DNA from: Synaphobranchus kaupii | Lineage: Eukaryota; Chordata; Actinopteri; Anguilliformes; Synaphobranchidae | Length of the DNA: 64,000 bases | Assembly: GCA_029718625.1 (NCBI GenBank) | Contig: JAINUF010000028.1 | Location: forward strand, 122,501 to 186,500 | Direction of reading: 5' to 3' | Shown: one piece after another, positions 1 through 15,163 of the stretch | Numbering within the stretch: the first letter of the stretch is position 1 | How the letters are laid out: each line of letters starts with the position of its first letter | Made by a program: the position numbers and the translations under genes | The notes under the pieces: generated by a model | What the model saw: the letters and a program-made list of their open reading frames with translations, nothing else | Told to the model about the DNA's origin: nothing | The model's database searches: none

Positions 1-3000
1 ACAAACCACCACACACACAAACCCCCATCCACACACAAACCACCACCCACACACAAACCACCACACACACACAAACCACCACACACACACACACACACAC
101 ACAAACCCCCCCACACACACACAAACCCCCCACACACACACAAACCACCACCCACACACACACAAACACCCCACACACACACAAACCCCCCACAACACAC
201 ACAAACCCCCCCCACACACACACAAACCCCCCACACACACACACAAACCCCCCCACACACACACAAACCCCCCACACACACACAAACCCCCACACACACA
301 CAAACCCCCCCCCCACACACACAAACCCCCACACACACACAAACCCCCACACACACACCACAACCCCCCCACACACACACAAACCCCCCCACACACACAA
401 ACCCCCACACACACACACAAACCCCCACACACACACACAAACCCCCACACACACACACAAACCCCCCCACACACACAAACCCCCCCACACACACAAACCC
501 CCACACCCACACACAAACCCCCACACACACAAACCCCCATCCACACACAAACCCCCACACACACAACCCCCACCACACACACAACCTCCCACACACACAC
601 AAACCCCCATCCACACACAAACCCCCACACACCACAAACCCCCACACACACAAACCTCCACACACACACACAAACCACCCACACACACAAACCCCCACCC
701 ACACACAAACCTCCACACACACACAAACCCCATCCACACACAAACCCCCCACACACACACAAACCACCCACACACACAAACCCCCATCCACACACAAACC
801 ACCACACACACAAACCCCCATCCACACACAAACCCCCCACACACCCAAACCTCCACACACACACAAACCCCCATCCACACACAAACCCCCACACACACAA
901 ACCTCCACACACACACAAACCCCCATCCACACACAAACCCCCACACACACAAACCACCACACACACAAACCCCCATCCACACACAAACCCCCACACACAC
1001 AAACCTCCACACACACACAAACCCCCACACACACACTAACCCCCCATCCACACACAAACCCCCACACACACAAACCTCCACACACACACACAAACCCCCA
1101 CACACACACTAACCCCCATCCACACACAAACCCTCCACACACACACAAACCCCCATCCACACACAAACCCCCCACACACACAAACCACCACACACACAAA
1201 CCCCCATCCACCACACAAACCCCCACACACACAAACCTCCACACACACACAACCCCCCATCCACACACAAAACTCCACACACACACAAACCCCCCACACA
1301 CACAAACCACCACACACACAAACCCCCATCCACACACAAACCCCCACACACACAAACCTCCACAGACACACAAACCCCCCCACACACACACTAACCCCCA
1401 TCCACACACAAACCCCCATCCCACACACAAACCTCCACACACCACACAAACCCCCACACACACACAAACCCCCCACACACACACAAACCCCCATCCACAC
1501 ACAAACCTCCACACACACACAAACCCCCCATCCACACACAAACCCCCACACACACAAACCACCACACACACAAACCCCCATCCACACACAAACCCCCACA
1601 CACACAAACCCCCATCCACACACAAACCCCCATCCACACACAACCTCCACACACACACAAACCCCCATCCACACACAAACCCCCACACACACACAAACCA
1701 CCACACACACAAACCACCAGACACACACAAACCCCCACACACACACAAACCCCCACACACACACACAAACCACCACACACACACAAACCCCCATCCACAC
1801 ACAAACCTCCACACACACACAAACCCCCACACACACACAAACCACCACACATACACAAACCCCCATCCACACACAAACTCCACACACACACACAAACCTC
1901 CACACACACACACCACACACACACACAAACCCCCCCACACACACAAACCTCCACACACACACACACACAAACCTCCACACACACACACACACACACACAC
2001 AAACCCCCCCACACACACAAACCTCCACACACACACACAAACCTCCACACACACACAAACCCCCACACACACACAAACCCCCACACACACACAAACCCCA
2101 CACACACACAAACCCCCATCCACACACAAACCACACACACACACACACACACAAACCCCCATCCACACACAAACCACCACACACACACACACAAACCCCC
2201 ATCCACACACAAACCTCCACACACACACAAACCCCCATCCACACACAAACCACCACACACACAAACCCCCATCCACACACAAACCACCACCCACACACAA
2301 ACCACCACACACACACACACACAAACCCCCCCACACACACACAAACCCCCACACACACACAAACCACCACCCACACACACACAAACCCCCCCACACACAC
2401 ACAAACCCCCACAACACAAACAAACCCCCCCACACACACACAAACCCCCCCACACACACACAAACCCCCACACACACACAAACCCCCCCCCCCACACACA
2501 CAAACCCCCCCACACACACAAACCCCCCCACACACACACAAACCCCCACACACACAGAAAACCCCCACACACACACACAAACCCCCCCACACACACACAA
2601 ACCCCCCCACACACACAAACCCCCACACACACACACAAACCCCCACACACACACACAAACCCCCACACACACACAAACCCCCACACACACACAAACCCCC
2701 ACACACACACACAAACCCCCACACACACACAAACCCCCCACACACACACAAAACCCCCATCCACACACAAACCACCACACACACACACACACAAACCCCC
2801 ATCCACACACAAACCACCACACACACCACACACACACACCACACAAACCCCCATCCACACACAAACCTCCACACACACACAAACCCCCATCCACACACAA
2901 ACCACCACACACACAAACCACCACACACACAAACCCCCATCCACACACAAACCACCACCCACACACAAACCACCACACACCACACACACACACACAAACC

Positions 3001-3927
3001 CCCCCACACACACACAAACCCCCACACACACACAAACCACCACCCACACACACACAAACCCCCCCCCCACACACACAAACCCCCCCCACACACACACAAA
3101 CCCCCCCACACACACACAAACCCCCCACACACACACAAACCCCCACACACACACACAAACCCCCCCACACACACACAAACCCCCCACACACACACAAACC
3201 CCCCCCACACACACACAAACCCCCACACACACACAAACCCCCCCACACACACACAAACCCCCACACACACACAAACCCCCACCACACACACACAAACCCC
3301 CCCACACACACACAAACCCCCACACACACACAAACCCCCACACACACACACAAACCCCCACACACACACACAAACCCCCACACACACACAAATCCCCACA
3401 CACACACAAACCCCCATCCACACACAAACCTCCACACACACACAAACCCCCACACACACACTAACCCCCATCCACACACAAACCCCCATCCACACACAAA
3501 CCTCCACACACACACACAAACCCCCACACACACACAAACCCCCATCCACACACAAACCCCCATCCACACACAAACCACCACACAAACACAAACCACCACA
3601 CACACACAAACCCCCCACACACACACAAACCCCCACACACACACAAACCCCCATCCACACACAAACCACCACACACACACACACAAACCCCCATCCACAC
3701 ACAAACCACCACACACACACACACACACAAACCCCCATCCACACACAAACCTCCACACACACACAAACCCCCATCCACACACAAACCCCCACACACACAA
3801 ACCAGCACACACACAAACCCCCATCCACACACAAACCCGCACACACACAAACCCCCATCCACACACAAACCACCACCCACACACAAACCACCACACACAC
3901 ACAAACCACCACACACACACAAACCAC

Positions 3928-3958
<31 letters not shown>

Positions 3959-5297
3959 CCCCCCCACACACACACACAAACCCCCACACACACACAAACC
4001 CCCATCCACACACAAACCCCCATCCACACACGAACCCCCATCCACACACAAACCACCACACACACACAAACCCCCATCCTCACACAAACCCCCCCACACA
4101 CACAAACCACCACACACACAAACCCCCATCCACACACAAACCCCCACACACACACAAACCCCCACACACACACAAACCACCACACACACACAAACCCCCA
4201 CACACACACAAACCCCCACACACACACAAACCACCACACACACAAACCCCCACACACACAAACCCCCATCCACACACAAACCCCCACACACACAAACCTC
4301 CACACACACACAAACCCCCATCCACACACAAACCCCCCACACACACAAACCACCACACACACAAACCCCCATCCACACACAAACCCCCACACACACAAAC
4401 CTCCACACACACACAAACCCCCACACACACACTAACCCCCATCCACACACAAACCCCCACACACACAAACCTCCACACACACACAAACCCCCACACACAC
4501 ACTAACCCCCATCCACACACAAACCTCCACACACACACAAACCCCCATCCACACACAAACCCCCACACACACAAACCCCCATCCACACACAAAACTCCAC
4601 GCACACACAAACCCCCACACACACAAACCACCACACACACAAACCCCCATCCACACACAAACCCCCACACACACAAACCTCCACAGACACACAAACCCCC
4701 CACACACACACTAACCCCCATCCACACACAAACCCCCATCCACACACAAACCTCCACACACACACAAACCCCCACACACACACAAACCCCCACACACACA
4801 CAAACCCCCATCCACACACAAACCTCCACACACACACAAACCCCCATCCACACACAAACCCCCACACACACAAACCACCACACACACAAACCCCCATCCA
4901 CACACAACCCCCCACACACACAAACCCCCATCCACACACAAACCCCCATCCACACACAAACCTCCACACACACACAAACCCCCATCCACACACAAACCCC
5001 CCCACACACACACAAACCACCACACACACACAAACCACCACACACACAAACCACCACACACACACACACCCCCACACACACACAAACCCCCACACACACA
5101 CACAAACCACCACACACACACAAACCCCCATCCACACACAAACCCCCACACACACACACAAACCTCCACACACACACAAACCCCCACACACACACAAACC
5201 ACCACACATACACAAACCCCCATCCACACACAAACTCCACACACACCACACACACAAACCTCCACACACACACAAACCCCCATCCACACACAAACCT

Positions 5298-5355
<58 letters not shown>

Positions 5356-8300
5356 CCCCCCACACACACAAACCTCCACACACACACACAAACCTCCACA
5401 CACACACAAACCCCCACACACACACAAACCCCCCCACACACACCAAACCCCCACACACACACAAACCCCCATCCACACACAAACCACACACACACACACA
5501 CACAAACCCCCATCCACACACAAACCACCACACACACAAACCCCCATCCACACACAAACCCCCACACACCACAAACCTCCACAGACACACAAACCCCCCA
5601 CACACACACTAACCCCCATCCACACACAAACCCCCATCCACACACAAACCTCCACACACACACAAACCCCCACACACACACAAACCCCCCATCCACACAC
5701 AAACCTCCACACACACACAAACCCCCATCCACACACAAACCCCCACACACACAAACCACCACACACACACAAACCCCCATCCACACACAACCCCCCACAC
5801 ACACAAACCCCCATCCACACACAAACCCCCATCCACACACAAACCTCCACACACACACAAACCCCCCATCCACACACAAACCCCCACACACACACAAACC
5901 ACCACACACACACAAACCACCACACACACAAACCACCACACACACACAAACCCCCACACACACACAAACCCCCCACACACCACACACAAACCACCACACA
6001 CACACAAACCCCCATCCACACACAAACCCCCACACACACACACAAACCTCCACACACACACAAACCCCCACACACACACAAACCACCACACATACACAAA
6101 CCCCCATCCACACACAAACTCCACACACACACACAAACCTCCACACACACACAAACCCCCATCCACACACAAACCCTCCACACACACACACAAACCTCCA
6201 CACACACACACACACACACACACAAACCCCCCCACACACACAAACCTCCACACACACACACACACACAAACCTCCACACACACACAAACCCCCACACACA
6301 CACAAACCCCCCCCACACACACAAACCCCCACACACACACAAACCCCCACACACACACAAACCCCCATCCACACACAAACCACACACACACACACACAAA
6401 CCCCCATCCACACACAAACCACCACACACACACACACACACAAACCCCCATCCACACACAAACCTCCACACACACACAAACCCCCATCCACACACAAACC
6501 CCCACACACACAAACCACCACACACACAAACCACCACACACACACAAACCCCCATCCACACACAAACCACCACCCACACACAAACCACCACACACACACA
6601 CACACACAAACCCCCCCACACACACACAAACCCCCACACACACACAAACCCACCACCCACACACACACAAACCCCCCCACACACACACAAACCCCCACAA
6701 CACACAGAAACCCCCCCCACACACACACAAACCCCCACACACACACACAAACCCCCCCACACACACACAAACCCCCACACACACACAAACCCCCCCACAA
6801 ACACACAAACCCCCACACACACACAAACCCCCCCCACACACACACAAACCCCCACACACACACAAACCCCCCACACACACACACAAACCCCCCCACACAC
6901 ACACAAACCCCCCCACACACACAAACCCCCACACACACACACAAACCCCCCACACACACACACAAACCCCCACACACACACAAACCCCCACACACCACAC
7001 AAACCCCCCCCACACACACAAACCCCCACACACACACAAACCCCCACACACACACAAAACCCCCCATCCACACACAAACCACCACACACACACACACACA
7101 AACCCCCATCCACACACAAACCACCACACACACACACACACACAAACCCCCATCCACACACAAACCTCCACACACACACAAACCCCCATCCACACACAAA
7201 CCACCACACACACAAACCCCCATCCACACACAAACCACCACCCACACACAAACCACCACACACACACAAACCACCACACACACACACACACACACACAAA
7301 CCCCCCCACACACACACAAACCCCCCCACACACACACAAACCACCACCCACACACACACAAACCCCCCCCACACACACACAAACCCCCCCCACACACACA
7401 AACCCCCCCACACACACCACAACCCCCCGCACACACACAAACCCCCACACACACACACAAACCCCCCCACACACACACAAACCCCCACACACACACAAAC
7501 CCCCCCACACACACACAAACCCCCACACACACACAAACCCCCCCACACACACACAAACCCCCACACACACACAAACCCCCCACACACACACACAAACCCC
7601 CCCACACACACACAAACCCCCACACACACACAAACCCCCACACACACACACAAACCCCCACACACACACACAAACCCCCACACACACACAAATCCCCACA
7701 CACACACAAACCCCCATCCACACACAAACCTCCACACACACACAAACCCCCACACACACACAAACCACCATCCACACACAAACCCCCATCCACACACAAA
7801 CCACCACACAAACACAAACCACCACACACACACAAACCCCCATCCACACACAAACCCCCACACACACACAAACCCCCACACACACACAAACCCCCATCCA
7901 CACACAAACCACCACACACACACACACCACAAACCCCCATCCACACACAAACCACCACACACACACACACACACACAAACCCCCATCCACACACAAACCT
8001 CCACACACACACAAACCCCCATCCACACACAAACCCCCACACACACAAACCACCACACACACAAACCCCCATCCACACACAAACCCGCACACACACAAAC
8101 CCCCATCCACACACAAACCACCACCCACACACAAACCACCACACACACACAAACCACCACACACACACACACACACAAACCCCCCCACACACACACAAAC
8201 CCCCACACACACACAAACCCCCATCCACACACAAACCCCCATCCACACACGAACCCCCATCCACACACAAACCACCACACACACACAAACCCCCATCCTC

Positions 8301-9965
8301 ACACAAACCCCCCCACACACACAAACCACCACACACACAAACCCCCATCCACACACAAACCCCCACACACACACAAACCCCCACACACACACAAACCACC
8401 ACACACACACAAACCCCCACACACACACAAACCCCCACACACACACAAACCACCACACACCACAAACCCCCCACACACACAAACCCCCATCCACACACAA
8501 ACCACCACACACACAAACCCCCATCCACACACAAACCCCCATCCACACACAAACCACCACACACGCACAAACCCCCATCCACACACAAACCCCCACACAC
8601 ACAAACCCCCATCCACACACAAACCACCACACACACAAACCCCCACACACACAAACCCCCATCCACACACAAACCCCCACACACACACAAACCACCACAC
8701 ACACACAAACCCCCATCCACACACAAACCCCCATCCACACACAAACCACCACCCACACACAAACCCCCACACACACAAACCCCCATCCACACACAAACCC
8801 CCACACACACAAACCCCCATCCACACACAAACCCCCATCCACACACAAACCCCCACACACACAAACCCCCATCCACACACAAACCCCCACACACACAAAC
8901 CCCCATCCACACACAAACCCCCATCCACACACAAACCCCCACACACACACAAACCCCCACACACACACAAACCCCCCCACACACACAAACCCCCACACAC
9001 ACACAAACCCCCACACACACACAAAACCCCCATCCACACACAAACCACCACACACACACACACACAAACCCCCCCACACACACACAAACCCCCACACACA
9101 CACAAACCACCACCCACACACACACAAACCCCCCCACACACACACAAACCCCCCACACACACACAAACCCCCCACACACACACACCCCCACACACACACA
9201 AACCCCCCCACACACACACAAACCCCCCCACACACACACAAACCCCCACACAAACACAAACCACCACACACACACAAACCCCCATCCACACACAAACCCC
9301 CACACACACACAAACCCCCACACACACACAAACCCCCATCCACACACAAACCACCACACCACACACACACACATACCCCCATCCACACACAAACCACCAC
9401 ACACACACAAACCCCCATCCACACACAAACCCCATCCACACACAAACCACCACCCACACACAAACCCCCCCACACACACAAACCCCCATCCACACACCAA
9501 ACCCCCCACACACACAAACCCCCATCCACACACAAACCCCCATCCACACACAAACCCCCACACACACAAACCCCCATCCACACACAAACCCCCACACACA
9601 CAAACCCCCATCCACACACAAACCCCCATCCACACACAAACCCCCACACACACACAAACCCCCACACACACACAAACCCCCCCCACACACACAAACCCCC
9701 ACACACACACAAACCCCCACACACACACAAAACCCCCCATCCACACACAAACCACCACACACACACACACACAAACCCCCATCCACACACAAACCACCAC
9801 ACACACACACACACACACAAACCCCCATCCACACACAAACCTCCACACACACACAAACCCCCATCCACACACAAACCCACCACACACACAAACCACCACA
9901 CACACAAACCCCCATCCACACACAAACCACCACCCACACACAAACCACCACACACACACAAACCA

Positions 9966-10003
<38 letters not shown>

Positions 10004-12991
10004 CCCCCCACACACACACAAACCCCCACACACACACAAACCACCACCCACACACACACAAACCCCCCCACACACACACAAACCCCCCCACACACACACA
10101 AACCCCCCCACACACACACAAACCCCCACACACACACAAACCCCCCCACACACACACAAACCCCCCCACACACACACAAACCCCCACACAAACACAAACC
10201 ACCACACACACACAAACCCCCATCCACACACAAACCCCCACACACACACAAACCCCCACACACACACAAACCCCCATCCACACACAAACCACCACACACA
10301 CACACACACATACCCCCATCCACACACAAACCACCACACACACACACACACACACAAACCCCCATCCACACACAAACCTCCACACACACACAAACCCCCA
10401 TCCACACACAAACCCCCACACACACAAACCACCACACACACAAACCCCCATCCACACACAAACCCGCACACACACAAACCCCCATCCACACACAAACCAC
10501 CACCCACACACAAACCACCACACACACACAAACCACCACACACACCACACACACACACACAAACCCCCCCACACACACACAAACCCCCCACACACACACA
10601 AACCCCCATCCACACACAAACCCCCATCCACACACGAACCCCCCATCCACACACAAACCACCACACACACACAAACCCCCATCCTCACACAAACCCCCCC
10701 ACACACACAAACCACCACACACACAAACCCCCATCCACACACAAACCCCCCACACACACACAAACCCCCCACACACCCACACAAACCACCACACACACAC
10801 ACAAACCCCCACACACACACAAACCCCCCACACACACCACAAACCACCACACACACAAACCCCCACACACACAAACCCCCATCCACACACAAACCACCAC
10901 ACACACAAACCCCATCCACACACAAACCCCCATCCACACACAAACCACCACACACGCACAAACCCCCATCCACACACAAACCCCCCCCACACACAAACCC
11001 CCATCCACACACAAACCACCACACACACAAACCCCCACACACACAAACCCCCATCCACACACAAACCCCCACACACACACAAACCACCACACACACACAA
11101 ACCCCCATCCACACACAAACCCCCATCCACACACAAACCACCACCCACACACAAACCCCCACACACACAAACCCCCACACACACAAACCCCCATCCACAC
11201 ACAAACCCCCACACACACAAACCCCCATCCACACACAAACCCCCATCCACACACAAACCCCCATCCACACACAAACCACCACCCACACACAAACCCCCAC
11301 ACACACAAACCCCCATCCACACACAAACCACCACACACACACAAACCACCACACACACACACACACACAAACCCCCATCCACACACAAACCTCCACACAC
11401 ACACAAACCCCCATCCACACACAAACCCCCACACACACAAACCACCACACACACAAACCCCCATCCACACACAAACCCGCACACACACAAACCCCCATCC
11501 ACACACAAACCACCACCCACACACAAACCACCACACACACACAAACCACCACACACACACACACACACAAACCCCCCCACACACACACAAACCCCCACAC
11601 ACACACAAACCCCCATCCACACACAAACCCCCATCCACACACGAACCCCCATCCACACACAAACCACCACACACACACAAACCCCCATCCTCACACAAAC
11701 CCCCCCACACACACAAACCACCACACACACAAACCCCCCATCCACACACAAACCCCCACACACACAAACCCCCATCCACACACAAACCCCCATCCACACA
11801 CAAACCACCACACACGCACAAACCCCCATCCACACACAAACCCCCCCCACACACAAACCCCCATCCACACACAAACCACCACACACACAAACCCCCCACA
11901 CACACAAACCCCCATCCACACACAAACCCCCACACACACACAAACCACCACACACACACAAACCCCCCATCCACACACAAACCCCCCATCCACACACAAA
12001 CCACCACCCACACACAAACCCCCACACACACAAACCCCCACACACACAAACCCCCATCCACACACAAACCCCCCACACACACAAACCCCCATCCACACAC
12101 AAACCCCCATCCACACACAAACCCCCATCCACACACAAACCACCACCCACACACAAACCCCCACACACCACACAACCCCCATCCACACACAAACCACCAC
12201 ACACACACAAACCACCACACACACACACACACACAAACCCCCATCCACACACAAACCTCCACACACACACAAACCCCCATCCACACACAAACCCCCACAC
12301 ACACAAACCACCACACACACAAACCCCCCATCCACACACAAACCCGCACACACACAAACCCCCATCCACACACAAACCACCACCCACACACAAACCACCA
12401 CACACACACAAACCACCACACACACACACACACACACAAACCCCCCCACACACACACAAACCCCCACACACACACAAACCCCCATCCACACACAAACCCC
12501 CATCCACACACGAACCCCCATCCACACACAAACCACCACACACACACAAACCCCCATCCTCACACAAACCCCCCCACACACACAAACCACCACACACACA
12601 AACCCCCATCCACACACAAACCCCCACACACACACAAACCCCCACACACACACAAACCACCACACACACACAAACCCCCACACACACACAAACCCCCACA
12701 CACACACAAACCACCACACACACAAACCCCCACACACACAAACCCCCATCCACACACAAACCACCACACACACAAACCCCCATCCACACACAAACCCCCA
12801 TCCACACACAAACCACCACACACGCACAAACCCCCATCCACACACAAACCCCCCACACACACAAACCCCCATCCACACACAAACCACCACACACACAAAC
12901 CCCCACACACACAAACCCCCATCCACACACAAACCCCCACACACACACAAACCACCACACACACACAAACCCCCATCCACACACAAACCCC
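1..12991. repeat. A/C-only satellite-like array with higher-order structure
   Basis: Nearly 13 kb in which the + strand consists almost entirely of A and C. It is built from short variants of ACACACAAACCCCC alternating with CATCCACACACAAACC and ACCACACACAC modules. T appears mainly in CATCC, CCTCC and CTAACC variants, and G only at rare marker positions such as CACGAACC and AAACCCGC. A marker segment holding CACGAACC followed by ATCCTCACACAAACC recurs near 4030, 8250, 10635, 11640 and 12508, so blocks were duplicated as higher-order units. The minus strand is T/G only, with many GGGGG runs. Long open frames on the minus strand (up to 2532 codons of Cys/Val/Gly/Trp repeats) follow from the absence of stop codons in such sequence and are not genes. 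The array runs into a gap, so its true length is unknown. Confidence 0.95.
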
Positions 12992-13491
12992 NNNNNNNNN
13001 NNNNNNNNNNNNNNNNNNNNNNNNNNNNNNNNNNNNNNNNNNNNNNNNNNNNNNNNNNNNNNNNNNNNNNNNNNNNNNNNNNNNNNNNNNNNNNNNNNNN
13101 NNNNNNNNNNNNNNNNNNNNNNNNNNNNNNNNNNNNNNNNNNNNNNNNNNNNNNNNNNNNNNNNNNNNNNNNNNNNNNNNNNNNNNNNNNNNNNNNNNNN
13201 NNNNNNNNNNNNNNNNNNNNNNNNNNNNNNNNNNNNNNNNNNNNNNNNNNNNNNNNNNNNNNNNNNNNNNNNNNNNNNNNNNNNNNNNNNNNNNNNNNNN
13301 NNNNNNNNNNNNNNNNNNNNNNNNNNNNNNNNNNNNNNNNNNNNNNNNNNNNNNNNNNNNNNNNNNNNNNNNNNNNNNNNNNNNNNNNNNNNNNNNNNNN
13401 NNNNNNNNNNNNNNNNNNNNNNNNNNNNNNNNNNNNNNNNNNNNNNNNNNNNNNNNNNNNNNNNNNNNNNNNNNNNNNNNNNNNNNNNNNN
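12992..13491. other. Assembly gap (500 N)
   Basis: Exactly 500 N bases. The round length suggests a placeholder of arbitrary size rather than a measured distance. It begins inside the A/C array, so the array probably defeated assembly here. Sequence after the gap (13492-13620) is ordinary unique-looking DNA. Confidence 0.97.
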
Positions 13492-13620
13492 TATGGTAAT
13501 GCTTGTCTTTAGAATCTTTGCTCCACAGTCTGTATTTCAGCAGCAGTTCAGTTGTGACTTTAACCCCTTCGCACAGATGCCAAATTTGGTCAATTCTCAC
13601 CTATTTTCGGGGTGTTCTAT

Positions 13621-14179
13621 TTAACTCCTTCGTGACGGCCCTATTAAAAATGGTTCGAATTCGAACCATAGCGTCATTTGTCTCTCTGCTATTAGTTAAC
13701 CGTGGATTCGCGGTTGTTTTCATTTGAAAATGTTTTGGATAGTCAGCCAATGATTGCACAGATATTCTTGGCTGTGTGACGTGGTTCATTTACGCTGCAC
13801 TGTTGACGCACAATACGTTTTACTTTCACTTTCTTCTCCACTTTCCATTCCTCCATGTTCAGAATCAAAGTCACTGTCATTATCATCATTGCGCATAGTG
13901 CATATTTCAGCAACTTCGTCTGCAGTAAACCGGCGTTTACCACTGGCCGAAGCCATTTCGGAAAGGCTTGTAAAGACGTATAGCGCGTCAACAGTGCAGC
14001 GTAAATAAACCACGTCACACAGCCAAGAATATCTGTGCAATTATTGGCTGACTATCCAAAACATTTTCAAATGAAAACAACCGCGAATCCACGGTTAACC
14101 AATAGCAGAGAGACAAATGACGCTATGGTTCGAATTCGAACCATTTTTAATAGGGCCGTTCTAGTCGCGAAGGAGTTAA
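13621..14179. mobile_element. piggyBac-like non-autonomous element with long inverted repeats
   Basis: The element is bounded by TTAA at 13621-13624 and 14176-14179, the target site used by piggyBac transposases. Its ends are long near-identical inverted repeats of about 190 bp that begin CTCCTTCG. Each arm contains a perfect 20-bp palindrome centred on TTCGAATTCGAA (near 13651 and 14128). The roughly 180-bp centre contains the start of a transposase-like reading frame on the minus strand. At about 550 bp the element cannot encode a full transposase (usually 500-600 residues), so it is an internally deleted derivative. The superfamily call rests on TTAA and the termini; the family was not matched. 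Confidence 0.8.
13786..13956 (-). pseudogene. Truncated transposase N-terminus (piggyBac-type, remnant)
   Basis: An open frame of 56 codons starts at the ATG at 13956 on the minus strand with MASASGKRRFTADEVAEI and continues into an Asp/Ser/Glu-rich acidic stretch. It then runs into the left inverted-repeat arm and stops at 13786. An acidic, low-complexity N-terminus is typical of piggyBac transposases, and the position inside a TTAA-flanked element fits. The catalytic DDD domain is absent, so this is a leftover start of an ORF after internal deletion. Assignment to piggyBac is mostly contextual. Confidence 0.55.
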
Positions 14180-14486
14180 GGCTTTATAACTCCAGATATG
14201 AGCATCACAGAAACTTGCTAAATGGCTTACATGAAACAAGACAGTTGTACCATTTACAATACCAACTACTAGATTTGTTTATTTTCATAATTTAGGTCAA
14301 AATAAAGTGCCACAAATGCAAAGAAACTTTGGAAAAATGCAAAACAAAAAGAGATTTTTATTTAGTTTGCAATGAAAAACGGAGAGCTTAAAACCATACA
14401 TTTCCTGGATCATAAACTCTGTATCCACAAGTGTGCAAAGTCCGAGGCTGATATGCAGAACTACTAAAGATTTATGATGCAAAATA
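14180..14486. other. Short spacer between transposons, nothing recognised
   Basis: About 300 bp of AT-rich sequence between the piggyBac-like and Tc1-like elements. I see no gene, RNA or repeat structure in it. Confidence 0.5.
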
Positions 14487-14935
14487 CAGTGCCCTCCACT
14501 ATTATTGGCACCCCTGGTGAAGAGGAGTAAAAAAAGGTTAGAAAAATTCACCTTTTGATGTATTGGCTTAATCTCCCACTGAAAAAATGAGAAAAATTTA
14601 ATCTTTAATTGAAGTAAATTTATTCAGAGAAAACAAAATCCCTCAAGAAATTTATATATAGAATAAAGTAATCATTTTTAATATTTGGTCGCATATCCTG
14701 TGCATGCCATGACTTCTTGATGTCTGTGACCCAACAACATCAAAAGACTCTTCATATCTTATTTTCTGGTACTCTTACAAGCGATACGTTTTCTCATAAT
14801 AAATTTACTTCAATTAAAGGTTGGATTTTTCTCATTTTTTCAGTGTGACATTAAGCTAATTCACCAAACGGTGAATTTTTTTGAACCCTTTTTACTCATC
14901 TTTACCAGGAGTGCCAATAATAGTGGAGGGCACTG
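14487..14935. mobile_element. Tc1/mariner-type MITE
   Basis: Flanked by TA dinucleotides (14485-14486 and 14936-14937). The termini are inverted repeats starting CAGTGCCCTCCACTATTATT, followed by imperfect inverted homology reaching well over 60 bp into each end. The length of about 449 bp and lack of a transposase make it a non-autonomous derivative. Its internal stretch around 14655-14775 is related, in inverted orientation, to 36539-36665 in another element of this window, so the two descend from related Tc1-like parents. Confidence 0.85.
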
Positions 14936-15163
14936 TAGGCAGTGTACCATTTTGTCTCCAAATGTATCCAAAATGGATAAATTCTGCCCTGCTGTAAATC
15001 ATAATATAATTATATATTTAACTACAAATCAACTGTTTTGGCTCATAAATCTCACTTTTGCATCATTTTCATCAGTATAGGGGGATAGATATCTATGGGT
15101 CCGAAACCTATCCAAAGCCTGTCATGAAATGAAAAATATTTTTTGTCCATTATAAAGCATATA

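Noticed and set aside
1036..13600. Very long minus-strand open frames (up to 2532 codons) of Cys/Val/Gly/Trp repeats
   Set aside because: The T/G-only strand rarely contains stop codons, so every frame stays open. There is no start context, homology or splice evidence, and one frame runs through the N gap.
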